39,040 nucleotides of DNA from Dysgonamonadaceae bacterium (GCA_031269685.1 JAISYU010000054.1:1-39040); one strand, 5' to 3'; numbered from the stretch's first letter, positions 1-10,537 are shown. A program made the numbers and translations. Notes: generated by a model not told the origin, from the sequence alone.

Positions 1-2915
1 CCTGCTTGTACTATTGCCTCAGCCTTCTCCCACTTCGCCTGTTTTAACTGCATTTCCCGCCGTTGCGCGTCAAATTCTTTCTCTTTCTGTAACCATGTTT
101 CCTCAATTATACGGCGTTGCGCATCTGCCTGTTCTTCCGAAAGTATACCTTGTTCATATTTTTCATCAATATTTTTCAAACTTTCTTCATAAGCCTCCCT
201 TTCTCTCTTTTCCTCCTCGTCAATGCGTTGAATCTGCTGGTCGTAGTAATCGTTCATCATATCCGTCGCGCTTGACCAAAGATCCGTATATATATCCATC
301 TGCTTTTCGGCATTTGCTTTTGCCGCACGATATTCACTTTCGCCAGACTCTGATGTTGTATTAGGATCTAATCCAAATATAACATCGTTAAAATCCTTTG
401 TTTTGTTGCTTTTCCTGCCTTTACCCGTTGCCTGTTTAACAGTATTGACAGTTGAATCTTCGGCAGAGGAAAAGGCATTTTCTGAAAGTTGCTTTCTGAG
501 ATCTGCCAGACGTGCATATATTTGTTCCTGTAATTGCAAATTGTTTTCTGTTGCAGCCAATAGATTAGTCAAGTATTCAATTTCCGAATCCAAAGCCATA
601 TTGTTATACTTGTCAATAATAGCCTTCTTCTTTTGTTGATATTGCTCTTCCAAAGATAAAAGCGCCGCCTTGTTTCCCATGTTTGCCTCAACCTGTTTCG
701 TAAAGTCACGCAGAAGGTCGCCAAGTTCTACCTGCCGAAGTTGGTCAAGGTCTTCACCTATTGCTTGCGCTTGCTTGTATTGCTCGGCTTGCGCCTGTTT
801 GATAATATTGAGGATTTCATCCTGTTTGGCTTGTTCCAGCACAGTCGACGCCCGCTGCCTGTCCGCCTCTATATACAATAATTCCTGATTGCTTACTTCA
901 TTCGCCGATGCTTCTTTTTTTGCCCCCAAATCAATTATTTCCTGACGGCGTTCATAGTAGGACATTAATGCAGATAGACGGGTCTCTGTATCATTCTCCT
1001 CGTTTTCATAAATGCGTTTTTGTTCGTCTGCAAGTACCTGCGTTTGTTTAATTTCCTCCTCAATAGCGGCTTGCCGTTCCTTTGCATCGTCTTTTCTTTG
1101 TTTTACTTCCTCTTTACGTTCTTTTGCTTCCTCTTTTTCATCTACGGGATTCATAAGATCGTATCGTTGTTTTAGCAAATTATTTTCTTCTATCAGATCG
1201 GCAATATTCTGGATATTACCTTTAGTCTCGTCTTTCTGCATAGCAAGTATCTTTTGCTTGTTTTCGGCTATTTGTGCCTCAATTTTAGCCCGTTCAATAG
1301 CAAAATCTATGTCTTTGTCTCCCTCAACTGGTTTTATTTCGGGGATTAACTTTTGATATTTGGTTATTTCCTGCTGTAACTGTTTATAGCCGCTTGCTAT
1401 TTTGTCAACGAATATTTGCTGAACAGATTTGCCAGCGATGTGCTTTACAAATGAGTCAATATCTTTTTGCATCTCATCCGACAATTTATCGCCGCTGAGT
1501 AAAGTACTTATCAATTTATTATATTTATCCGCCCCCTCTTCTCCAAACTTGGAAATATAGGAATTATAGAGAGCTTGCATTTCACGCGAAATATTCTTCA
1601 AAAACTTATCCGATTCCTCTTCTGTAATTTTTTCTATCGCCCGCGATTTTGCCGCAGTCATGGCGGCGCGTGTTATTGCGTTATATGCACTCTCTATATC
1701 ATGTAGGGAACTGACCTCATACGACAGGTTTTTAAGATAATCACCGTATTGTGAGATAATTGCCTTTTTTGCCTTATAGTATTCTTCTGTTCCCTCCTTT
1801 GCATTTTTCAAAGCATCAAACAATCCATTTATTTTTAATATCTCGGCGCCCATCTCCGAATTTGCCTCCGACAATACTGCGGTTATCTTTTTTTGTGTAT
1901 CCATCCAAGATTTAACAGCAGAAACAACTGCAAGTATTCCTGCTATTAGCAAGCCGACACCGGTTAACATTAACACTTTCGACGCTTTGGCAGTCAGATT
2001 AAGCGAAGCGGCGAGTTTAATATTGGCTTTTGTCCATAAATCCTTGACGAATGTCACTGATGTCACCTTAGTTACCATTGCACCTAATTGAGGATTAATC
2101 ATTGCGGTAAATTTGCCAATATCGGTTAATCCTTTTTTATAGTCACCTACATTCGCCTGAAAGTTGCCTATACTGCCTGCCGACGCTTTAACCGCATCAT
2201 CAAACTGTACGATTGTATCAAAGAGTTCTTTACCCGCTTCCGATTCTTTTTCCTCGTCCGTCATTTTACGGTAAGCGATTCGCATCTGTTCGAGTTGCAG
2301 ACGTACCTTGTCATAACTCCCAGCCGCAGCATTAGCGATTTTCTGTTGATTGTTCATTGTCTGACTAACTTCCTGAATACCTTTTTTCAGTTCGTTTTCC
2401 TGCAATGTTATTTCAACAAGAAGATCATGCGCCTCTTTACTTGAAATTATCCCCTTCTCTTCTTCCTGTTGTACCTTTTTACGCTGCTCTGCTAAATCCT
2501 TTAACTCTTTTTTTAACCTTACGTATAACTCGGTATTTGTCGATAAATTTCCGTTTATTAGATCTATAATTTCCAATGTCTTTTCGGAAACTTGCAAATC
2601 TTTAAGCATAACCTGCCGGCGTTCATTGATACGTGCCACCTCTACCTGAATGATTCGGGCGCGCTCCTGTGAGTCTTTATTGATTTTTTCAACTGTTGCC
2701 GCCGCTTCCTTTTCTACATTATTGGATTGTTGAATGGCGTCATTAACCTGCGAAAACGATATTCCCATTTTCGATAATGTCGTCTGCAGTTCTGATGCCT
2801 TAGTTAGCAGTATGCCCATCTCTTTATAAGAGTTTGCAACCGCCGTGTCCAATTTAGATAACTGTTCAAGTGCAGTAGAGGATACTAATGAATCAACAAT
2901 CTCAGTGTTTGCCAT
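1..2915 (-). CDS. Phage tape measure protein (C-terminus runs off the left edge)
   Basis: Minus-strand open frame from ATG at 2915 (MANTEIVDSLVSSTALEQLSKLDTAVANSYKEMGILL...) through the window start. Long coiled-coil, K/E/Q-rich, with a hydrophobic stretch (KVLMLTGVGLLIAGILAVVSAVKSW). Absent from the ORF track because it has no stop inside the window. Confidence 0.88.
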   Translation of the reverse strand, partial: MANTEIVDSLVSSTALEQLSKLDTAVANSYKEMGILLTKASELQTTLSKMGISFSQVNDAIQQSNNVEKEAAATVEKINKDSQERARIIQVEVARINERRQVMLKDLQVSEKTLEIIDLINGNLSTNTELYVRLKKELKDLAEQRKKVQQEEEKGIISSKEAHDLLVEITLQENELKKGIQEVSQTMNNQQKIANAAAGSYDKVRLQLEQMRIAYRKMTDEEKESEAGKELFDTIVQFDDAVKASAGSIGNFQANVGDYKKGLTDIGKFTAMINPQLGAMVTKVTSVTFVKDLWTKANIKLAASLNLTAKASKVLMLTGVGLLIAGILAVVSAVKSWMDTQKKITAVLSEANSEMGAEILKINGLFDALKNAKEGTEEYYKAKKAIISQYGDYLKNLSYEVSSLHDIESAYNAITRAAMTAAKSRAIEKITEEESDKFLKNISREMQALYNSYISKFGEEGADKYNKLISTLLSGDKLSDEMQKDIDSFVKHIAGKSVQQIFVDKIASGYKQLQQEITKYQKLIPEIKPVEGDKDIDFAIERAKIEAQIAENKQKILAMQKDETKGNIQNIADLIEENNLLKQRYDLMNPVDEKEEAKERKEEVKQRKDDAKERQAAIEEEIKQTQVLADEQKRIYENEENDTETRLSALMSYYERRQEIIDLGAKKEASANEVSNQELLYIEADRQRASTVLEQAKQDEILNIIKQAQAEQYKQAQAIGEDLDQLRQVELGDLLRDFTKQVEANMGNKAALLSLEEQYQQKKKAIIDKYNNMALDSEIEYLTNLLAATENNLQLQEQIYARLADLRKQLSENAFSSAEDSTVNTVKQATGKGRKSNKTKDFNDVIFGLDPNTTSESGESEYRAAKANAEKQMDIYTDLWSSATDMMNDYYDQQIQRIDEEEKREREAYEESLKNIDEKYEQGILSEEQADAQRRIIEETWLQKEKEFDAQRREMQLKQAKWEKAEAIVQA

Positions 2916-2963
2916 CTTAAATTAATAATTTAGTGAAAATTCCACATATCTTTTTATATATTT

Positions 2964-4841
2964 TTAACTTATCTTCTTATAAATCTTCATCGTTCCTGGC
3001 TTAGCCGTGAAAAACCTTGCAACGTTATTTTCAACCCTTGCCGGCGCAATATCCGCCTTTTGTATAAAAGTCGTAACACTGCTATCTGAGAGGGCTAATG
3101 AGAACTTAAACACCTGACCAGACTTTACAAACAGCGGCGGGGACAGGTAAGAGTTATCTTGACGTCCTATGTAGTAATTAACAAGCATGGGGTCATCGTT
3201 AATAAATACGGTAGCGGTGTTATTGACAAGTGCGGTATTGACTTTTAACCGCATGTAACAATTCGCGGCAGCGGTAACGCTACCGGTTATTGTTCCTGTC
3301 GCCGGTTGTGTTTCAACCGCATCCACCCAATACGACCAACTATAAGCGCTGTATGCAGACTGTGAAATCCAAACGGCATAAGCGCCGCCCGTGCCGCTGT
3401 CGTCGTCCGTGCCGTCGAAAGCAGTTAACGGCTTGTAAGTAACTCCATCCTCCGAGAACTCTATTATGTAATCGTCGCCTATCTCTGCGTTGCCCCAAGT
3501 GCCGGACAGCAGGTTGTCGGGCAAGTTAGTTGCGTAAATTTGCTGCCCTGCACTATCGAAATACAACGTCTGCAACAGCTCGCGGTCAGGCGACGAACCG
3601 CCGGTCGAAACCGGCTGCGGGAGCGTGCCCCACACTATGCGCGTGCCGTCGTCGGTCGTTTCATTGCCGCTACCTCCGGTAAACTGCGATATACGCAACA
3701 CTCCGCCTCTGTCGGCAAAGTAATCATGCATCGTATAACGTTTGCTCGATTTGATAAGATTTGCCGTAATCTTGCTGTCAAAATCCAGCATCGCAAAGTA
3801 GCAGTTATTCCATGTCTGGTTGGAGAGGTTGACCTCTCCAAAGTCAGCCGTTGCCCTCTGGAAGAGGTTAAAAATAGCGCCCCGATACTCGCTCTCGACG
3901 GCAACAAAAATCAATGTTCCCTGCGCCTTAACAAAACAGTCGGCAAAGTCGATGTCCCATTCGTAAGAACAGGACTGCAACCATGCAATCGAGGCGATAG
4001 AATGAATCAATGACCCTGCCTTGAGAATACAGTTGCTCAGCGTAAGAGCCTGAATGTTTTGCAGGTTAAACTGTGATTCCGCCCGCGTCACGTAAAGCGT
4101 ATCAAGGTTCGCAAGTCTTAGCGTGAACTTGTTCGGATAATCATTGTCGCATATCAGCGTCAAGTTCTTGGTGAGTTTTTCCGAAAAATCGACTTCGATA
4201 GTCTCGGCAATAGATGTCGAGATATATATTGTCAGGTTTTCCGTATTGTTTGCATAAAGGCTTAACGCCCTATTTATATTCCTTAATGCCGTTCCCTGCG
4301 ACAATCCGTCGTTACTGTCGCTTCCGTTAGTTCCTGCAACATAAACAGTCTTTTTAAGGGCGGTCAGGTCGGCGCCAAGAGATTCCCATTTAGACGCCCA
4401 CGCCCCGTATGTCCATGCGCCCGAACCTACTTTTTTGCGGTATCCTATATCATCGTATGTAAACCGCACCTGTATATACCTTAACGACGGTGATTGGCTC
4501 TTTACTACCAGCAAAAGGTATTCCTGGATTGAACCGTAAGACGTTTTATACTTATACAATCCCGTTGTCGTTAATGTGTCGAGGTCGATCGTGTTATCGC
4601 CATAGGCGCCAATATCACCCAAATCAATGATGTGGGCTGTTGTAGCGCTACCGAAAGCCCCGCTGATGGCTTTGTGCAAGGTTAATGCCGTCTGTGCATC
4701 GTTCAATTCTTGACTCAATCCGTCAATGAATTCCACCGTGTCAAGAAGTTGCCCCCCTACTCGCGTCGCTGTATTAGAACTTGGCTGCGTTGCATTTTTA
4801 ATTTCTGTGGCTTGCGCCATTAATTGCTCGATTGTTTTCAT
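2964..4841 (-). CDS. Tail fibre/tailspike-like protein with probable right-handed beta-helix segment
   Basis: Start placed at MKTIEQLMAQATEIKNATQPSSNTATRVGG (phage tail-protein-like N-terminus). VYVAGTNGSDSNDGLSQGTALRNINRAL resembles entry motifs of pectate-lyase-like beta-helix spikes. Confidence 0.65.
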   Translation of the reverse strand: MKTIEQLMAQATEIKNATQPSSNTATRVGGQLLDTVEFIDGLSQELNDAQTALTLHKAISGAFGSATTAHIIDLGDIGAYGDNTIDLDTLTTTGLYKYKTSYGSIQEYLLLVVKSQSPSLRYIQVRFTYDDIGYRKKVGSGAWTYGAWASKWESLGADLTALKKTVYVAGTNGSDSNDGLSQGTALRNINRALSLYANNTENLTIYISTSIAETIEVDFSEKLTKNLTLICDNDYPNKFTLRLANLDTLYVTRAESQFNLQNIQALTLSNCILKAGSLIHSIASIAWLQSCSYEWDIDFADCFVKAQGTLIFVAVESEYRGAIFNLFQRATADFGEVNLSNQTWNNCYFAMLDFDSKITANLIKSSKRYTMHDYFADRGGVLRISQFTGGSGNETTDDGTRIVWGTLPQPVSTGGSSPDRELLQTLYFDSAGQQIYATNLPDNLLSGTWGNAEIGDDYIIEFSEDGVTYKPLTAFDGTDDDSGTGGAYAVWISQSAYSAYSWSYWVDAVETQPATGTITGSVTAAANCYMRLKVNTALVNNTATVFINDDPMLVNYYIGRQDNSYLSPPLFVKSGQVFKFSLALSDSSVTTFIQKADIAPARVENNVARFFTAKPGTMKIYKKIS

Positions 4842-4848
4842 ATTTTTA

Positions 4849-5661
4849 TTAAAAAAAAGTTTCATTAAATGTAAAATCAAATGTAGATAACAGATAAATA
4901 AGATTGAATTGCTCTTTATCGCCCATCTCTACTTCAAGTTTAAAAACGTACAACGGATAACAATTAGAGATTCTGTTGAGTTCAGGAGTTGATTTCTCAC
5001 TCCGTACACAAGGGACAGAATCAATCATTATGTCAGACAGATTAAATATGTGATTGACACGATTTCCGACCCAAACCGGTACACCGGTAGAAAGTCCAAC
5101 GGTCAATACACTTGTTTCATAAGCCTCTGCACTGATTTCGTGTAAATCAAATCTCTGGTCGCGGAATGTTTCGTTATCCAAATTTAGAACCCTGTCGCCA
5201 GGATATAAGCCGCCGTCAACCCTGAAATTAAACATCTTATTCGTTCCGTTTGGGTTTTTGAAAATCGTATCGTATTCATCGCGTCTGTGCGTATAGGTCA
5301 ATAATACGGTATTATCTTTCAATTTTTCAAGCGGTAGAACTTGAAATTTTGAAGAAAAACTGTTTCCGGTATTATTATAGAGATAAAATGTATATCTCCC
5401 TTCTGCTGAGGCTGTGAAAACAGCCTCGCACATATTAAATTCGTTTATGGTTTTAAGTAATTCAACGGAAACATCAGTATCAACACCATCCTCATCTATT
5501 ACTTTCGCTTGAAGCGAAAAACCCAAGCGAGATGAAAACTGTATACGCAATTCATCTCCGACGGCAAAACGCGGACAAAAGAAGTGCTTCATGTCAAAGG
5601 GAGATTGCCATGTTTCCTCTTTTCCGAAGTATAAACTACTGTATTTTGATATAATTAACAT
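4849..5661 (-). CDS. Phage tail-associated hypothetical protein
   Basis: 270-aa ORF tightly packed in the late operon. Confidence 0.6.
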   Translation of the reverse strand: MLIISKYSSLYFGKEETWQSPFDMKHFFCPRFAVGDELRIQFSSRLGFSLQAKVIDEDGVDTDVSVELLKTINEFNMCEAVFTASAEGRYTFYLYNNTGNSFSSKFQVLPLEKLKDNTVLLTYTHRRDEYDTIFKNPNGTNKMFNFRVDGGLYPGDRVLNLDNETFRDQRFDLHEISAEAYETSVLTVGLSTGVPVWVGNRVNHIFNLSDIMIDSVPCVRSEKSTPELNRISNCYPLYVFKLEVEMGDKEQFNLIYLLSTFDFTFNETFF

Positions 5662-5671
5662 AATAGTTTTT

Positions 5672-7663
5672 TTAATTTACAGGTACATATTTTTTCATTA
5701 ATGTCCACTGCGTTTCAGTTTCCCATGCGTAATTCTTCATAATCTCCCTTATATAGCCCTCTTTTAATTCACCTTTATATTTGAATCTTACCAAGCCATT
5801 TCTTTGACCTGGTAATGAACGTATATTTTTACTCGCAAATTCGTAAGTGACAGCATCTAATATTTTCAATTCTGTCGGAATAATATAATTTTGATTAATT
5901 GCCTCACCATCAATTATTATATCAGAATTGGTTTCGCTTGATGTAAATTCTACACTGTTAGCGCTGGCGCCGATAATATCAAGATTTCGTTTTAATAAAT
6001 TGAATGGATTATATTTACCATTAAAGAGATTTAATCCGTTATAAGGTGGATTAAAGTTATTTTTAATCGTTTCAGCATAGAATATTTCATCAGGTAATCC
6101 AGGATCTTCATGATGTTGAACTATCGCTTTTACATTGACAAAGAAAACCGCTTTGTCTGCTTTATTATCGGAAGTATCTTTGCCAAGCGATTCGGAAAGC
6201 ATAAACTCTATGCCGTATGCGTCTGCACGGAAGGGGGATTTAAGTTCTATAACGCTTCCGAAGGCATCTGTTTTATACTCAGTCATTCCGTTATTAAATT
6301 CAAACCTTCCGTTTACATTTTCATAACTCTGCTTATCATATCCAACTTTGACACCCGAAAAAAGCAAGTCACTGTTTAATGTTTCGTTCATGCCGGCAAC
6401 GTCCGCCTCTTCTAATTCAAAAACATTGACCGAATCGTATAATGAGCGGCGCGAAACAAAAGATATAGCGTTGCCATTAATTTCAGGTTCATATCCCAAC
6501 ATACTAAGCCATGCGGCAAAATCATTGTAGTTAATATACAGTTTTGCATCGTCAAGTTTACGTATTGATTCGGCTGCAATTATCATATCAAGATCCGAAT
6601 AGTTCGTATTAAAATCTAAAATATCAGTTGAATATGTACCCGTTGTATCTGTAATTTTATCTATAAGGGTTTGCAAAACTCGCTTAGGATTGATAATATC
6701 AATCATCTGTTCTTTGTCTGCGGCTATGTATTTTAATTCTATTTCAGCAGATAAGGTTGTAGTTATTTCCGTCTTTATACTTATATTATACTCTACCATG
6801 AATTTAAGTTTGTCGCCAGGGTTTAATGTTATTGTTTCAGTAAAATTCAAGTCTAAGTCTACATTATAATATCCACTAGGTGACGAGAAATCTGTAATGG
6901 CTTTGCCATTGTTTAAGAATATGCCAAGACGAAAATAATAAAACGGCGTCTTGGATGAAGCCATTTTACCCGAACATTTAAAGCTAAACTCTATTTGTAT
7001 TGGGTGTGTTCCGTTGTACTCTAAAAAATACAAGTCTCCGCTATCGTTATTCGAGAAAGGGATGGTTTTTTGTTCAAATCCCACATCGACAGTAATTTCA
7101 TTTTGACCAAACGAACTGGGAATAGGATAACGTATCTTAAACAAAGGATCCGCACTTGGAGATTGTTCTCTCTTTTCATTGTCCAGGTCTGCTAAGGTTC
7201 TTAATTTTTGTTTTAATGTAATCCTGTCATATTTAAGTGGATACGGGTTATTTATTTCATTAACCGGAATTTCAAATTTAATTTTCCCGTTGGATTTAAT
7301 CTTTGAAACAAGCGAACTGTTTACGATATTCATCTCAATAGTCGCATCCGTTCTCGAATAAGTCGAAAAATCCAATTCAAAAATATACGGAGCGCTATAT
7401 GTCCAGTCTTCCTGCCTGAGATATACATATAACTGCGCTTGTGACTTGTATTTATGCTGCTCAAAGATGTTTTTTACAGCATCGTAACCCTCTAATTTGA
7501 ATTTGAGCGGAAATGAAATTTCCTGAAACACGCCGGAAAAATCTTCACGGGTGAGTTTTATTTCAAGTTCCTGCCAGTCTTCGAGACAGTTACTCACGTC
7601 CAAAACTTGCCCGTATGCGTGAAGTTCATATTTTACCGCTATCGGTGTTACAATAGTGCTCAT
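5672..7663 (-). CDS. Large phage tail (tip/baseplate-like) protein
   Basis: Start MSTIVTPIAVKYELHAYGQVLDVSNCLEDWQELEIK; ATGA overlap with the upstream gene stop; position among tail genes. Confidence 0.6.
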   Translation of the reverse strand: MSTIVTPIAVKYELHAYGQVLDVSNCLEDWQELEIKLTREDFSGVFQEISFPLKFKLEGYDAVKNIFEQHKYKSQAQLYVYLRQEDWTYSAPYIFELDFSTYSRTDATIEMNIVNSSLVSKIKSNGKIKFEIPVNEINNPYPLKYDRITLKQKLRTLADLDNEKREQSPSADPLFKIRYPIPSSFGQNEITVDVGFEQKTIPFSNNDSGDLYFLEYNGTHPIQIEFSFKCSGKMASSKTPFYYFRLGIFLNNGKAITDFSSPSGYYNVDLDLNFTETITLNPGDKLKFMVEYNISIKTEITTTLSAEIELKYIAADKEQMIDIINPKRVLQTLIDKITDTTGTYSTDILDFNTNYSDLDMIIAAESIRKLDDAKLYINYNDFAAWLSMLGYEPEINGNAISFVSRRSLYDSVNVFELEEADVAGMNETLNSDLLFSGVKVGYDKQSYENVNGRFEFNNGMTEYKTDAFGSVIELKSPFRADAYGIEFMLSESLGKDTSDNKADKAVFFVNVKAIVQHHEDPGLPDEIFYAETIKNNFNPPYNGLNLFNGKYNPFNLLKRNLDIIGASANSVEFTSSETNSDIIIDGEAINQNYIIPTELKILDAVTYEFASKNIRSLPGQRNGLVRFKYKGELKEGYIREIMKNYAWETETQWTLMKKYVPVN

Positions 7664-8178
7664 CTCGTATTTTTCCAAAGTTGTTCTATCACAGGACGCA
7701 GGTATTCAAAATAATAATGCCGTCTCGATGGCGGCGCAAGCCCATAAGTCCTGTTATTGTACTTTTTACTAATATCGCCTTCCTTTATTCCATACGACCC
7801 TATTGTATACGTGCCCTCACCGACATTGATAAACAAGTGATTCATGAACCAAGCCCCGTTAATTATCAAGTTGGGCGTTCCTCTCGGTTTGCCGGTGAAA
7901 AGGTTCAACTCAGGAAAGCGGATAAGACTTTCATGCATATCCTCAAGGTTTATTTTTCCGTTCAGGTAATTCAAAGCTTTCTCTTTGTCTCCTTCAAAAT
8001 AAGGATCATCCATGTAATCGGGTTTTAAAAGTTCGCCGTCCGCGTTCCGTCCATAAAGCAACTGATCTTGATTAAGGCTCAATATAACATCGCGCGTCCT
8101 GTGTACCTCTTCATTAATTGCAGGTTTAAGCGCCTTGTTGAACGCTTCTATTTTATCTTTTAACCCTTTTACGGTCAT
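7660..8178 (-). CDS. Phage tail/head completion-type hypothetical protein
   Basis: 172-aa ORF in the structural operon; family not recognised with certainty. Confidence 0.5.
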   Translation of the reverse strand: MTVKGLKDKIEAFNKALKPAINEEVHRTRDVILSLNQDQLLYGRNADGELLKPDYMDDPYFEGDKEKALNYLNGKINLEDMHESLIRFPELNLFTGKPRGTPNLIINGAWFMNHLFINVGEGTYTIGSYGIKEGDISKKYNNRTYGLAPPSRRHYYFEYLRPVIEQLWKNTR

Positions 8179-8192
8179 CCTGATTTTGTTAA

Positions 8193-8217
8193 TAGAAAAA
8201 AGGGGCTATTCAGCCCC
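8193..8217 (-). terminator. Intrinsic terminator (minus strand)
   Basis: Minus strand GGGGCT-GAAT-AGCCCC-TTTTTT: 6-bp GC-rich stem, 4-nt loop and T6 run; overlaps the 3' end of ORF 8206..8421. Confidence 0.75.
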
Positions 8218-8421
8218 CTCTTCTTCGTTCGCGTCTTGTTTTGGGAAGGCTTCTCTCCAAACCTTATCAATAGTTTTTTTTAACGGCTTTTCGTCGACTC
8301 CTGGATTATCGGTAAGTATCTCACGTGTAAACGCCTCCTTATCGCTAACCTTATACCGTTGTCTTATTGACTCAGCAGAAAAACCGAACGTAATAGCGCC
8401 TATGGTATATTGGGAATTCAT
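8206..8421 (-). CDS. Small phage protein downstream of tail tube (possible tail assembly factor)
   Basis: 71-aa acidic-tailed ORF (MNSQYTIGAITFGFSAESIRQRYKVSDKEAF...EEEGAE) directly after the tail tube gene. Confidence 0.5.
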   Translation of the reverse strand: MNSQYTIGAITFGFSAESIRQRYKVSDKEAFTREILTDNPGVDEKPLKKTIDKVWREAFPKQDANEEEGAE

Positions 8422-8423
8422 AA

Positions 8424-9308
8424 TTATGCAAGGTTTACATATTCGTTAATCCCCTCTACACCCTCAAGCCCTGCCGCAGTCAGCGTCTGAGCATCTGCCA
8501 GTTTGTAAGAAGCACTTGACGGAGTAAACGACAAGTCCTGCGTAGCGGTATTGTAAGATACACTCGAAGGTGCGGTGCCTGCCGAATTAACATATAGCCC
8601 CGCTACTGCCAAGTCCGCTCCGAAAGTTTCGGTAAGATCGTCACCACTGCAAGCGCTGATAACCTTTGCCTTTCCCGATGTAGTCTTTTTCAGTGCAATT
8701 CCCGTTAAACCTTCGACAAGTTTAGCAAGTTGCAGTGTCGTAAAGTTGCTGTCCTCGTTTTCGTAGTTTGAACCAAAATAAACCGAGAAAAGAATCGCTC
8801 CTTGCTGGCTGCCGGTGTTTTCGCGCCTCGTTACCCAAATGGTAGCCTGGAAGCCGCAAAATTTATCAACGCCGGCAACATTACTTTTTACCGTACCGAA
8901 AGCAATGCCATTTATATCAACAGGAATTACACGAACCGTCCGACCGTTCAGTTTCTTTAACTCACGATACAGACACAATCCGCCCTTGTTGATTATATAC
9001 ACTACGCTCTTGTTGTTCAGTCCGACAGGTTCTTCCGGTCCAAAACCTTCCTGAGAAGTTTTGACGTCGCCGCCGTTGACTTGATAATCCGTTACTTGAC
9101 CACTTAAAAGCGGATAAATACGGTTGCCGCCCGCCGCCGTAACGCCGGACTGTATTTCAGTGTTGAATGTCTCCTCTACAAGAGAAAACTCCTTCGATTC
9201 ATCGGTTATGATGAACCCTGCCGGTCTGTTCTCAAAAGCGGCGCATTGCCCCGTTTTGGTATAAACCTTTTCTTCACTTTTGCAATTTGTTTTTATTGGA
9301 TAGATCAT
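8424..9308 (-). CDS. Putative major tail tube protein
   Basis: 294 aa, position after head-tail connectors, Gly/Thr/Ser-rich C-terminal domain. Confidence 0.6.
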   Translation of the reverse strand: MIYPIKTNCKSEEKVYTKTGQCAAFENRPAGFIITDESKEFSLVEETFNTEIQSGVTAAGGNRIYPLLSGQVTDYQVNGGDVKTSQEGFGPEEPVGLNNKSVVYIINKGGLCLYRELKKLNGRTVRVIPVDINGIAFGTVKSNVAGVDKFCGFQATIWVTRRENTGSQQGAILFSVYFGSNYENEDSNFTTLQLAKLVEGLTGIALKKTTSGKAKVISACSGDDLTETFGADLAVAGLYVNSAGTAPSSVSYNTATQDLSFTPSSASYKLADAQTLTAAGLEGVEGINEYVNLA

Positions 9309-9964
9309 TGTAATAAATTTTTAATTTCTTCTGTTACATTTATACTCTCTTTTTCTATTTGGCTTCGGGTTCGGTCACAAATATCCGTCATAACACGGAT
9401 ACTAAACTTTGGCAACTCGACAGCATCAATATAATCGCCGTATTGTAGTTTTATCGAAGACCCTAAGGTGTTTCCGGTAGTTGGAACATTATAAACAGTG
9501 TATTCAATTCCTTTAACCCAATAATTAGCTTTATCAACCTGATGGATAAACTCCTCAACGATTGGAGTTAAAAACGGTTCAAATATATATTTATCCCGCT
9601 GTTGTGTTGTCCATCCTGAAACTGATTTTGTGATAAAGGATAAATTGTACTGAATTATCCTGTAATCTTTCGTAAACTTTTGCTCAATACTTGTAAAACT
9701 CAAAACTGCCGGATATTTAAGTATTGCACTTTTGTCCGGTCTGTTTGAATCTAAATAAAGATACTGCGACTGTATCTCCTCTATCGTTCCTGGATAATGC
9801 CAAAGATTCAACCTACCGGTCTGCACCATCGCACTGTAAAATGGGTATTGTTCTCTTAATTGTTCATTCAAATGACTGATATTTTGATTAAAATTTGTGT
9901 TATCGTTCAACGCCTGCGCTGTACGATATATCAAACTCCCTAATATTTTATGCTCGGAAATCAT
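9305..9964 (-). CDS. Phage head-tail joining/tail terminator-type protein
   Basis: 219 aa, ATGA-type overlaps with neighbours, position between connector and tail tube. Confidence 0.45.
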   Translation of the reverse strand: MISEHKILGSLIYRTAQALNDNTNFNQNISHLNEQLREQYPFYSAMVQTGRLNLWHYPGTIEEIQSQYLYLDSNRPDKSAILKYPAVLSFTSIEQKFTKDYRIIQYNLSFITKSVSGWTTQQRDKYIFEPFLTPIVEEFIHQVDKANYWVKGIEYTVYNVPTTGNTLGSSIKLQYGDYIDAVELPKFSIRVMTDICDRTRSQIEKESINVTEEIKNLLQ

Positions 9965-10536
9965 AAATTACAATCATTGATTTTATAATAAATAGAATCT
10001 TCCCTCATGCTTAACGGATTGCACATAGTGTCATTGTCGGCATATTCTCTGTAAGTATCGGTATTTTGGTAATACCAGGATACAAAACCGCCTAACATAT
10101 CTACCATGTCGTTCCAAGCCTTTACAAACTTTCTGCGAGCGTTCACGTTATCAGCGTTATTAAAACGCTCATCCGCTTCGCCGGCTATGGTTGTTTTTGT
10201 CATCGCATCGCGCATTATCCAGAAATAAACATAGTTAGCGATGGGTGACTTTTTTACGGAGCCAAATTCTAAAAGCAAGTGACTTTTTAGATCAACCCAT
10301 ATTTCGTCGGGTTCCGGCTTCTGAATCTCTGTAAGGAATTTTGTTGCTAATTTCCAACCGAACAGATGAACGAGAAAATCAACAACATACTTATCTCCAA
10401 ACCAGTTAAGATTCTTTTCGCCTACTGCCTGCAATACCGCCGCCACCCCCGAAATCTCTTGAACTTCAGGAGAGGTTACGGGTATATTAGGTAGCGATAA
10501 TTCCCCAACGAAATATGAATTGTCCAACAAAATCAT
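9961..10536 (-). CDS. Phage head-tail connector/adaptor-like protein
   Basis: 191-aa ORF located just after the capsid gene; helical composition. Confidence 0.5.
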   Translation of the reverse strand: MILLDNSYFVGELSLPNIPVTSPEVQEISGVAAVLQAVGEKNLNWFGDKYVVDFLVHLFGWKLATKFLTEIQKPEPDEIWVDLKSHLLLEFGSVKKSPIANYVYFWIMRDAMTKTTIAGEADERFNNADNVNARRKFVKAWNDMVDMLGGFVSWYYQNTDTYREYADNDTMCNPLSMREDSIYYKINDCNL

Positions 10537-10537
10537 C

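Noticed and set aside
14-1356. Plus-strand ORFs 14..364, 403..639, 670..888 and 1012..1356
   Set aside because: Antisense to the continuous tape-measure frame; Ser/Cys/Phe-rich composition typical of the reverse complement of coiled-coil coding sequence.
3540-4013. 157-aa plus-strand ORF and 90-aa minus-strand ORF 3635..3907
   Set aside because: Shadow frames over the tail fibre gene; no domain-like features.
8206-9308. Programmed frameshift linking tail tube and following small ORFs as a gpG/gpGT-type chaperone pair
   Set aside because: No convincing slippery site or overlap; an intrinsic terminator ends the 71-aa ORF.
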